In this document: one piece after another, positions 32,978 through 40,180 of the stretch
Position numbering within the stretch: the first letter of the stretch is position 1
Layout of the letters: each line of letters starts with the position of its first letter
Source of the DNA: Puniceicoccales bacterium
GTDB taxonomy: Bacteria; Verrucomicrobiota; Verrucomicrobiia; Opitutales; UBA953
Direction of reading: 5' to 3'
NCBI GenBank assembly: GCA_031256995.1
Contig: JAIRPL010000069.1
Location: forward strand, 1 to 40,180
Length of the DNA: 40,180 nt
Translations under genes and position numbers: made by a program
Notes under the pieces: generated by a model
Told to the model about the DNA's origin: nothing
The model's database searches: none
Seen by the model: only the letters and a program-made list of their open reading frames with translations

Positions 32978-33525
32978 GTTTGTGTTGTCGTTTCTTTTGT
33001 GGGTTTCAAATTCAAATTCTGCAACAAGCGTGTGAGGTAAAAAAATGACGCGCCGGAGGATGCCGCCACAAAGAGGTGTTTGAAATCAGAAAATACAAAG
33101 ACAGGGCTGAATCGAAGAAGCAGGGAAACGTCGTTGAACAGGAGCGCCATGCGCGATGACACCAACAGGACAAGAACGGCATGCGCCTCAAACAGCACCA
33201 TGCAGAGGAGGAGTGTCCGCGTGCTTTTTTCTCCCGGAATATTTTTTTTGAACAAGAATCCCATGGAAATTCCCGCAAGGAAGAATCCGCAGCAAAAATT
33301 GCCAATATAACTGCCCATGGCATAGGATGCGAAATATTCACAGGAAAACACGCCCGCGATCGCGTTCTCTTTTCCGGAAAAAGATGGACTCAGGAAGATC
33401 GAAATCAGGAAAAAGGTTGTGAATAAAAATGATGGCGCGAGACAAAACCACCAGAAAATCAGCCTTTTTGCAGAATGTAATATTGCCGATATTTTGGAAA
33501 ACAAGCCTTGGTTGGATTCGTTCAT
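32974..33525 (-). CDS. Multi-span membrane protein of unknown function
   Basis: The 183-aa protein has about four predicted membrane segments (residues about 20-45, 66-92, 102-125 and 140-165) and a basic, polar C-terminus ending KPTKETTTQT. No family recognised. The start at 33525 is preferred because a longer frame begins at TTG 33606 and overlaps the preceding gene; no strong ribosome-binding site was seen for either. It overlaps the TPR gene by 4 bp and lies 56 bp after the other membrane gene. Base composition is A+T-rich relative to the window. It is one of two candidate immunity or accessory proteins of the Rhs cluster. Confidence 0.65.
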   Translation of the reverse strand: MNESNQGLFSKISAILHSAKRLIFWWFCLAPSFLFTTFFLISIFLSPSFSGKENAIAGVFSCEYFASYAMGSYIGNFCCGFFLAGISMGFLFKKNIPGEKSTRTLLLCMVLFEAHAVLVLLVSSRMALLFNDVSLLLRFSPVFVFSDFKHLFVAASSGASFFYLTRLLQNLNLKPTKETTTQT

Positions 33526-33581
33526 GAGGATGGGTTTCAGCAGTTGTCGTTCGCGTGGAGGTTTTATGGGGGACGCCGCTA

Positions 33582-34190
33582 TTAAAAGATGTCTCCAAAT
33601 CCGCAAATAGATATGGAGATACAGACTGGAATAAATAAAAGGAGCAGAAATCCCAATGCCAGTATGGAGAGAAGTCTGAAGACAATCTCCATGGCGAGCA
33701 TGACAGGCTTTCCCCCTTTTTGAAACAGATGAAAATAAGAGGAGTCTGATCGGAGGAAATAAACAAGGAGAATTAGAAAAAGGATGGAAAGAATAATGTA
33801 AGATTCAATCGTTTGGAAGACAAGGACGGATTTTGATGCGACAAATGGAGAAAACAGGGGAAAGAAAGACGCCTGGGTGCTTGGAATCTTATTCGTCCCA
33901 CCATAACAAGATGTGAATGCCAAGAAGAAAAATATCATTGGAAGGACCCCTCTTGCGGTGAAAAGGATCCTCCTTCTTTTTTGTTGTGTTTCGCTTCCCG
34001 ATAAGACGGAAGGATCCGAATGCCAGTAATATGCCAGCGCGGTGAATGCCGTGAGAAATAAAGATAGGAACTGTGAAAGGATTGCTTCTATTTCCGTCGG
34101 ATCATCGGAAGGATCAAGCATGAATGGCGCAGAAAACAGCGCCAATGGCAAAACAATCCTCAGGATCCAGATAATCAGTCTTCTTTTCAT
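33582..34190 (-). CDS. Multi-span membrane protein immediately downstream of the Rhs gene
   Basis: The 202-aa protein contains about five hydrophobic stretches: residues about 4-24, 36-56, 80-98, 118-145 and 163-196. A charged loop (S-E-T-Q-Q-K-R-R-R) lies between the second and third. No family recognised. It starts only 14 bp after the Rhs stop codon and shares its A+T-rich composition with the Rhs C-terminal tail, an arrangement typical of a toxin tail with its immunity gene. A membrane immunity protein would fit a toxin that targets the membrane or enters through it, but no direct evidence is present. Confidence 0.7.
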   Translation of the reverse strand: MKRRLIIWILRIVLPLALFSAPFMLDPSDDPTEIEAILSQFLSLFLTAFTALAYYWHSDPSVLSGSETQQKRRRILFTARGVLPMIFFFLAFTSCYGGTNKIPSTQASFFPLFSPFVASKSVLVFQTIESYIILSILFLILLVYFLRSDSSYFHLFQKGGKPVMLAMEIVFRLLSILALGFLLLLFIPVCISISICGFGDIF

Positions 34191-34204
34191 GGGATGATCA
34201 AAAT

Positions 34205-37200
34205 CTAATTATCAGAACAGCCAGAATTGTGAATATGAGTGCCTTTGATATGAAATGATTTCCATGAACAATAGGGTGATAGAAGGTTAACTATGATTAC
34301 TTTCATCTCTGCAGAAAATCCACGTTCTGGCGGGAATCCAGGTTTAGTGTCAAAATCGTAGAGATCACTCATCTCCGATTTTACTTCAAGGCATCCTTTT
34401 TTACATGTTGAAGTCGTCGTTACTGTCGCTCTTCCGATAGAAGATTGAAATTTTCCTGAATCCGTGATAGCGAAACTTTTAGTCTCAGGTCCCCAATTGT
34501 CTCCTTTCTCGCACTTTTTCTTGTTCTTCCAATCCGGACTTTTTGAGAGTATTTCTTTGTAAAAATCTTCGGCAGAGATGGACATGTCTTGACCAGACCC
34601 TGAGGTGTAATTGTCCCAAGCAGCTTTTTCTTCCTTGGTATTAAGAAAATTCTTTGCTTCCACAGCGAGAAGGTCGCAACCCCAAAACCACGCAATTGCT
34701 CCCCCCGCTCCAATTATTCCGATTATTCCTTCTATTTTTCTTAAAAAATCATCATAGTGATGGATTTTTATGCCGATTCCACCAAGATAATCAATTTCCA
34801 CCATTGGTGAGTTATGCGCAAAAGAAAATAGATTTGATCCGTCGACCTCCCCTGCCGGATCCCTGCTGAGCCATCTTCCAATTGCAGGGGAGTAGTATCG
34901 GTAGCCGTAGTTTGACCAGAGGGTGTCGGGGTCGTAGAATTCTCCGTGAAAGAGGAGGTTCCAGTGGTAGGGGTCAGGGGGGGATTGGAGGGAGGGGATT
35001 TCCGGAGGTTCGTCTGGGGTGGTGGAGGACGGGGTGGTTTCGGAGGAGGCGTCTCTGGGGGAATCGGGAGCAAGGGGGACGGGGGTGGCGATGGGGGAAA
35101 AATCGGGGTTGAGGGGGGAGGGCGTCCCGAACGCGGTGTAGGTGTAGCGACGGAGGATGACTCCAGCGGCGTCCGCGAGGGCGGTGGTGGAAAGCATGGC
35201 GTCGCTCAGGATGTAGTGGCGGGTCCAAAGGCCGTCCAAATCGGCGTCGCGGAGGATGAGGTCGTTGCGGTTGCGTGGACCGTAGATGTATTGGGCCTGG
35301 ATGGCTGGATATGTGGTTGTGGACGTGGTGGTTGCGCCTTTGTCTTGGACCGGGGTGGCGGCGCGTTCCTCAATGATTTTCCAGTCGGCGTTGTAATAAA
35401 AATCGAGGCTGGGGGCGGTGCCGGAGATGACGATTTGGCGGGTGCGGCGGTGGATCCCGTCGTAGGCGTGGCGGATGTCAATGCCGTCGGGGCCGCCTTG
35501 GACGCGGATGAGACGGCCCCAGGCGTCCCATTGGGTGGTGTAGGGGGTCTGGGTTCCTGCGGGGTCGGCGGGGACGATGGTCATGTTGCCATTGGGGTCG
35601 TAGGCAAGGCATGAGGGGCTGGAGTTTATGTGGGTGATCTCGTTGCCCGGGTTGTGGGTGCGGGTGGTTGTCAGGGAGGGTGTGTCCGGGAGGTTGTCCT
35701 GGGCATACGTTTTCCAATTTCCTGCGGGGTCATAATCCCAGGTCTCCTCTTGTTCAGGGGTCCCCGGCATCACGGGGGCGTCGGGGGAGAGCTGGCCGCG
35801 CTGGCGGAGTGTCAATTGGCGGAGCGCGTCGTGGTTGTAGCGTTCGTCAAAATGCCGGGGGACGGTCTGGTTCGCGGATACGGGGTTTCTTTTCCAGATG
35901 CGTTGGGAGTCGGGGTCGTAGGCGTATTGGTGGCGGTCAAGATCGATTGGGGTGGTGGACGGGGGGTTGCCGGTGGTGATCCAGCGGTGATCGATGATGC
36001 GTCCAAAGTTGTCGAGGCCGCAATAGGGGTCGCCTGTGTCGCGGGTGGTGCCGCCCTCCTGAAGATAGGTGAGCGCGATGCCGGGCTGGGGGTAGGCGGT
36101 GGTGACGATGACACCACGGCCGAGGTATTGGTAATGGGCGATGGGCGCGCCGGTGTCGCTGTCGTGGAGGTTTCCGGGGCGGCCAAGCCAGGCGTTGGTG
36201 CCGTCGGCGGGGCCAAGGTCGTTGTCGATCTGGCGCCCGTTGGGATAGGTGATGCCGAGGAGGGCGGTGCAGTTGTCGATGGCGGGGATGTGATCGTAAC
36301 ATACTGCCGGGGCGTCGCTTGTGACGTCTCCCGTGTGCGACTGGACGTCCTTGGCGAGCTGCCCGAATGCGTTGTACTGGCGCTGGACGGCGTTGACGAC
36401 ATTGCCGGCGGCGGGGGAATCATAATTGCGGATGCGGGTGATCCTGCCGAGTTCATCGTAGCTGGTTTCCACCCGGAGAACGGCGCTGTCAATGGCGGCG
36501 CCGAGGGTGGTGACGGCGTCGGAGACGGGGCGCAAAAGAAGGTCGTAGGTGTGGGTGTGGGTGGTTCCCCCCTGGTCGGTCCGGGTGTGGATTTGCGATT
36601 GCCTTGTGTGGGTGAGTTGAACGCGGTCGGGGGTGTCGGGGCCGTCATCCGGGTAAATTGTCTGGCGCAGGAGGTGGCTTGTGGCGATGGCGCTTTCGGC
36701 GAGGGTTGTGCCGTATTGCCAGAGGGTGGTTTGCGCGCCGGTGTCTGGATTTTGGAGGGTGAGGGTGGAAATGCCGCCGTCGGGGGCGTAAGTGTATTGT
36801 GTGATCCGGCTCACGCCCGGGTTTGGCGCGGCGCCGGGGATGTGGTTTTCGATTTGAAGGATGAGGCGTGAGAGGGCGTCGTATTCGCGGTGGGTGATGA
36901 TGCCGAGCGGGTTTGTGGTGTCGGTCTGTGTGCCGGTCTGGGGATCGTAGGTTTGTGTGGAAACGCGAACGTTCCCGCCGCTTTGCGGAATGGTGTCGGG
37001 CCGGGTGGTCGCGGCGCCGCCGTTGGTGCCAAAATCCGCGCTGGCGATGGGGCGGTTTGCCGCGTCGGCGTATTGGAAGACATGATAGGCGCGGGCGTTC
37101 GGGGTGGCGCTGGCGAATTGGGGAAGCAGATCGCCGGTGGTTGTTGTGTCGTTGTGGAAACGCAAATACCGATGCGAGGCAATCGCCGTGGAGGCGGCAT

Positions 37201-40180
37201 CGAATTCGTGGGTGGTTTGCTCCACGACGATGTCACCCTCCACGTTGTTGGTGGCGCCGTCGTCCATGCCGTTGGCGGGATGGCAGATGTAGGTTTTTAT
37301 GGCACGGTTGAGCGCGTCAAAGACCTGCTTTGTCCAGATGCGCTGCCCGGCCTCGCGGTGTTTGATGGTGTTGCCCTCCGTGTCAAACCATGTGTCGGTG
37401 GCGATGGTGTTTCCGGTGGTGCCATTGGAAACTCCGTGGATCGTTTCCCGATGGATGCGGCCACGGGCGTCGTAATGGGTGTCGCGCCTGGCGAGAAGTT
37501 CCCCGGTTGTGGAGAAAATTTTCTCCGTTGTGACGCGGTCGAGGTTGTCATGGGTTCTTTGCGTTCGCGTGCCGTGTGGATTGATTTCTGCGATCTGGCG
37601 TTTTCTCCAATCGTAGGTGCGTGTCGTGATCGCCTCGGTGACCTCGCTGGATCCGGGCAGGGAATCAAAACGGGTGTTCTTTGTCAGCCGGTCGTCGCCA
37701 TTGTCGCCATCATTGTCATATTCATTGGCGGAGATTCTCACCATGTTGGAGTTTTCCCTGCCATCATTCGTGCCAATCCAATTTTCCACAACGCGCCCGA
37801 GGGCGTCAAAAACGGTTTTTTCCAGGGTGCCTCCGGGTGATTGCGTGCATGTCCGGCGGTTCATCTCGTCATAGGTGTGGCGGGTGCTGTTGTAATTTTC
37901 GCCCTCAATGCCGTCGCCGGAGGCGGGGATGGAGAAGTAATCGCGCTCCTCCACAACCTGCATGGCGTCGTTGTGGATTTTCCGGCTCCACGCGCACCAG
38001 GTGGATTGCGGAAAATCGGGTGTGTCCTTGGTGATCCTTCCGCCACCCACATGGATCGCGGAGATGTCGTCCGTCAGGTTGCCGCTGCTGTCGGTTTTCC
38101 GGATCTGGACAGGCGAAAGTGTGGTGTGGACATCATTTCCGTTCGCGTTTGTGACGTATCCTTTGGCGGACCAGGTCTCGTGCGAACTGTCGCGGTATAT
38201 CGTGTGATTGGCGGTGCGGACTTGCGTTGGGATTCCGTCCACAATCGCGGTGTGGACAGGGCCGAGCCGCAGGGTTTCCCGCCCAAGGAAATCCGCCTCG
38301 AAGTCGGTGATGAGATGCAGGCCGGCCCCGGCGGGCGTCACCCAGCCATCAGGCGCGCCATTGACCTTTGTAACATCAACATCCTCAATGGTTTGCGATA
38401 GCGCTCCTGTTTCGGCGGAGTAGGTGTGGCGGGTTATCACGCCGCGCGTGTCGCGCTTCCAGATGAGGCGCCCGAGAGTGTCAAAAATCTCGGTTTTCAC
38501 GGCGGGTTCTCCGGTGCCGTTCTCGCTTGTGGAGACGGGTGGAAATGTGGTGACGCGCTGGAGGGGTTGCGAAGCGCCGGGATGGGGAAAATCCTCAAAG
38601 AATGTCGTCGCGGGATTGGAGCCTCCGCCAGCGTCGTCCCGGTATTGCGTCCTTGAGCCTAGGAAAACCCTTTTTCTCCAGGTCCCAAGGGGGAGCAGGT
38701 GCCAGGCGAGGCGGGAGACCTGGATTCGGACGGCGCCCGGGGCCGCGCCGTTCCTCACGTAAGTCGCCAGGAGCCACGCGCTTTTTCCGACGAGGCGTGT
38801 CCAGACGTTTTCTTTTATCAGGCCGGCGTTGGCGCGAAGACGGAAGAGTGCCGGCGACCTTTCATCCACGGATTCCACAGCGGAATTTTCCGCTTCGTAG
38901 GCAACGTTTCCATTCTCGTCATAAACATAGGCTTTCCTGGATCCTGCGAAGACGCGCAGCATTGTCTGGTAATAGCCGTTTGTGTAGACCGTTTCCATTT
39001 GTCCGTCCGGATGGAACACCCTCGTGCGTGTCGCCCAGTTGTTGTGGTCGCGGGGAAAATCGCTGCGGCCATAATCATAGACAAAAACTTCCGCGCCCCC
39101 GTGATAGGCATCGAGAATGACGCGCCGCCTGGCGTCGTATTCCACATGGCGGTCGGCGTATTGCTCGAGAAGATTGTCCGGAACGGAATCGGGGTTGGGG
39201 AAACCATCCGCCTCCATCCTGTCCCACGAGGCGGACTCCAGCACATAACGCAGGGCATGGGAAAAGGTGTCCCAATGACTCGTGCCGTGGTAGCGATAAT
39301 AGGTCCGGCGAATCAATGGCGCGGAGTCGGAGTCGCCATCGAAAATCTTCACGGTTTTCAGGTCGCCGGAACGCCCGTTCGGGCCGTCTGTCTCATGATA
39401 AGAATAGTGGACGCAACGGCTTCCGGAGGTGTTGGAAAAAACGACGTGGTGGAGCAGGCCATTCGGGCCATACACGTATTGGAAAAAGCTTCCCTCAGCG
39501 CTTCTCCCAACTCCCGTGGCGCGGACAATGAGCAGCCTTCCGGCCCCATCATAAACCATTTCCAGGGACGAGGTTCCGTCCGGCTGGATAATTTTGGCGA
39601 GCACCCCGGGGGTCGCTGTGTCCATCCCGTGGAACCGCTCCTCAACCCCGGAGCTCATGTCAAACAAGGAGAACCCGGACGACGTTTCCTCCAGCATGTA
39701 ATGCTCCCCGAAGCGCGGTGTCCAAAGAGAGGTGTTGAGACGCCGGAACCAGAGCGTGTTTCCCATGCCACGGCGAACGCACAAATCATTCTCGGAGAAG
39801 AGGATGATCCGCGACTGTTCCGGCTGCATCCAGCCCGCGCCGTTTTCCCCATGAAAATTGTCCGGCGCCTGGTTTGCATATTGGCGTGTCACGGAATGGG
39901 AAATCCCCGCCAGGCTTGCCGAAATGTCTGTGGAGGAATTGATCAACGCTCCGTCCGCATACCGGACTGCCGAACCTTCCTTCTCGCAATCACACGGGCA
40001 GTCACAACTTGGAAATCCGGGAAAACCCGAGGAGCTGGAAGTGGAGCTGCTTCCGGAACTGGATGAGCTGGAGCTGCTGGAGGAGCTGGAGCATTGAAGG
40101 GTGCAAAGGGGGGTCTCTGGAACGAGAACCTCCGTTTGCTCCGTCTGATAGGAACTCGTCAGGCGGTATTCCTTGGAATA
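34205..40180 (-). CDS. Giant Rhs-family protein, partial (5' end beyond the window), with variable C-terminal tail
   Basis: The frame is open from the right edge to the stop at 34205, giving 1991 visible residues; the true start lies outside. From its visible N-side it has a 12-serine run and a Ser/Gly linker (40025-40090), then a Cys-rich SCDCPCDCEKE. Many YD/Rhs repeats follow (such as TYDWRKRQIAEINPHGTR and HYDARGRIHRETIHG) that fold into a hollow beta-cocoon. The core ends in the classic signature YGYRYYSPAIGRWLSRDPAGE then SNLFSFAHNSP and DYLGG. The last ~190 residues (34208-34777) are A+T-rich and non-conserved. They contain a hydrophobic segment (GIIGIIGAGGAIAWFWG), paired cysteines and an SDLYDFD motif, as expected of a polymorphic toxin tail; the activity cannot be assigned. 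Two membrane genes and a TPR gene follow directly. Confidence 0.92.
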   Translation of the reverse strand, partial: YSKEYRLTSSYQTEQTEVLVPETPLCTLQCSSSSSSSSSSSSGSSSTSSSSGFPGFPSCDCPCDCEKEGSAVRYADGALINSSTDISASLAGISHSVTRQYANQAPDNFHGENGAGWMQPEQSRIILFSENDLCVRRGMGNTLWFRRLNTSLWTPRFGEHYMLEETSSGFSLFDMSSGVEERFHGMDTATPGVLAKIIQPDGTSSLEMVYDGAGRLLIVRATGVGRSAEGSFFQYVYGPNGLLHHVVFSNTSGSRCVHYSYHETDGPNGRSGDLKTVKIFDGDSDSAPLIRRTYYRYHGTSHWDTFSHALRYVLESASWDRMEADGFPNPDSVPDNLLEQYADRHVEYDARRRVILDAYHGGAEVFVYDYGRSDFPRDHNNWATRTRVFHPDGQMETVYTNGYYQTMLRVFAGSRKAYVYDENGNVAYEAENSAVESVDERSPALFRLRANAGLIKENVWTRLVGKSAWLLATYVRNGAAPGAVRIQVSRLAWHLLPLGTWRKRVFLGSRTQYRDDAGGGSNPATTFFEDFPHPGASQPLQRVTTFPPVSTSENGTGEPAVKTEIFDTLGRLIWKRDTRGVITRHTYSAETGALSQTIEDVDVTKVNGAPDGWVTPAGAGLHLITDFEADFLGRETLRLGPVHTAIVDGIPTQVRTANHTIYRDSSHETWSAKGYVTNANGNDVHTTLSPVQIRKTDSSGNLTDDISAIHVGGGRITKDTPDFPQSTWCAWSRKIHNDAMQVVEERDYFSIPASGDGIEGENYNSTRHTYDEMNRRTCTQSPGGTLEKTVFDALGRVVENWIGTNDGRENSNMVRISANEYDNDGDNGDDRLTKNTRFDSLPGSSEVTEAITTRTYDWRKRQIAEINPHGTRTQRTHDNLDRVTTEKIFSTTGELLARRDTHYDARGRIHRETIHGVSNGTTGNTIATDTWFDTEGNTIKHREAGQRIWTKQVFDALNRAIKTYICHPANGMDDGATNNVEGDIVVEQTTHEFDAASTAIASHRYLRFHNDTTTTGDLLPQFASATPNARAYHVFQYADAANRPIASADFGTNGGAATTRPDTIPQSGGNVRVSTQTYDPQTGTQTDTTNPLGIITHREYDALSRLILQIENHIPGAAPNPGVSRITQYTYAPDGGISTLTLQNPDTGAQTTLWQYGTTLAESAIATSHLLRQTIYPDDGPDTPDRVQLTHTRQSQIHTRTDQGGTTHTHTYDLLLRPVSDAVTTLGAAIDSAVLRVETSYDELGRITRIRNYDSPAAGNVVNAVQRQYNAFGQLAKDVQSHTGDVTSDAPAVCYDHIPAIDNCTALLGITYPNGRQIDNDLGPADGTNAWLGRPGNLHDSDTGAPIAHYQYLGRGVIVTTAYPQPGIALTYLQEGGTTRDTGDPYCGLDNFGRIIDHRWITTGNPPSTTPIDLDRHQYAYDPDSQRIWKRNPVSANQTVPRHFDERYNHDALRQLTLRQRGQLSPDAPVMPGTPEQEETWDYDPAGNWKTYAQDNLPDTPSLTTTRTHNPGNEITHINSSPSCLAYDPNGNMTIVPADPAGTQTPYTTQWDAWGRLIRVQGGPDGIDIRHAYDGIHRRTRQIVISGTAPSLDFYYNADWKIIEERAATPVQDKGATTTSTTTYPAIQAQYIYGPRNRNDLILRDADLDGLWTRHYILSDAMLSTTALADAAGVILRRYTYTAFGTPSPLNPDFSPIATPVPLAPDSPRDASSETTPSSTTPDEPPEIPSLQSPPDPYHWNLLFHGEFYDPDTLWSNYGYRYYSPAIGRWLSRDPAGEVDGSNLFSFAHNSPMVEIDYLGGIGIKIHHYDDFLRKIEGIIGIIGAGGAIAWFWGCDLLAVEAKNFLNTKEEKAAWDNYTSGSGQDMSISAEDFYKEILSKSPDWKNKKKCEKGDNWGPETKSFAITDSGKFQSSIGRATVTTTSTCKKGCLEVKSEMSDLYDFDTKPGFPPERGFSAEMKVIIVNLLSPYCSWKSFHIKGTHIHNSGCSDN
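40025..40090 (-). repeat. Polyserine-encoding tract in the Rhs gene
   Basis: Twenty-two codons read as twelve Ser, Gly, three Ser, Thr, four Ser, Gly using mixed TCC/AGC/TCA/AGT codons. A flexible linker of this kind separates the unseen N-terminal part from the Rhs barrel. Confidence 0.85.

Noticed and set aside
39944..39946. TTG at 39946 as start of the Rhs protein
   Set aside because: The same frame is open and protein-like (linker, Cys motif) all the way to 40180, so the start is outside the window.

Overview
The window looks like a chromosomal segment of a Gram-negative member of the Verrucomicrobiota, probably family Opitutaceae. This is inferred from the high G+C, the coding style, the TonB/ExbB/ExbD and TonB-receptor genes, the autotransporter, and a very large Rhs protein with a polyserine linker. 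No 16S rRNA or other decisive marker is present, and no tRNA or rRNA gene was seen. Most of the window is G+C-rich; roughly 30.8-34.8 kb is visibly more A+T-rich.

Left part (1-5.5 kb): a 782-bp leader with a 23-nt poly-C run and a 35-bp inverted repeat precedes a short, PUA-less glutamate 5-kinase (proB). A TrkA/KtrA-type NAD-binding protein converges on it. Three plus-strand genes follow: a secreted beta-propeller glycoside hydrolase-like protein, an orphan NuoE-like [2Fe-2S] protein and a small lipoprotein.

TonB region (5.9-14.5 kb, all minus strand). In transcription order: a TonB-dependent receptor, a YezD/DUF2292 small protein, a Fur-box-like palindrome, then exbB-exbD-exbD-tonB-TPR and two paralogous membrane-anchored coiled-coil proteins. 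The layout suggests an iron-regulated energised outer-membrane uptake system with unusual accessory proteins. The two exbD genes share a perfect 76-bp block.

Middle (15-21.5 kb): ruvB; a divergent gene of unknown function whose leader holds a single type I-E CRISPR-repeat-like sequence and a long hairpin; and a gspE/pilB-type ATPase overlapping an hrpB helicase by 4 bp.

Right part (21.7-40.2 kb): a 1510-aa autotransporter with a kexin-like serine protease and P domain; the queD-queE pair of 7-deazaguanine synthesis; a 908-aa multidomain glycosyltransferase (GT8 plus GT31-like plus a third, unassigned domain). Last comes a minus-strand cluster of a giant Rhs protein running off the right edge, two small multi-span membrane proteins and a secreted TPR protein. 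The Rhs C-terminal ~190 residues are A+T-rich and non-conserved, as in polymorphic toxins, which makes the adjacent membrane proteins immunity candidates. That reading is inference.
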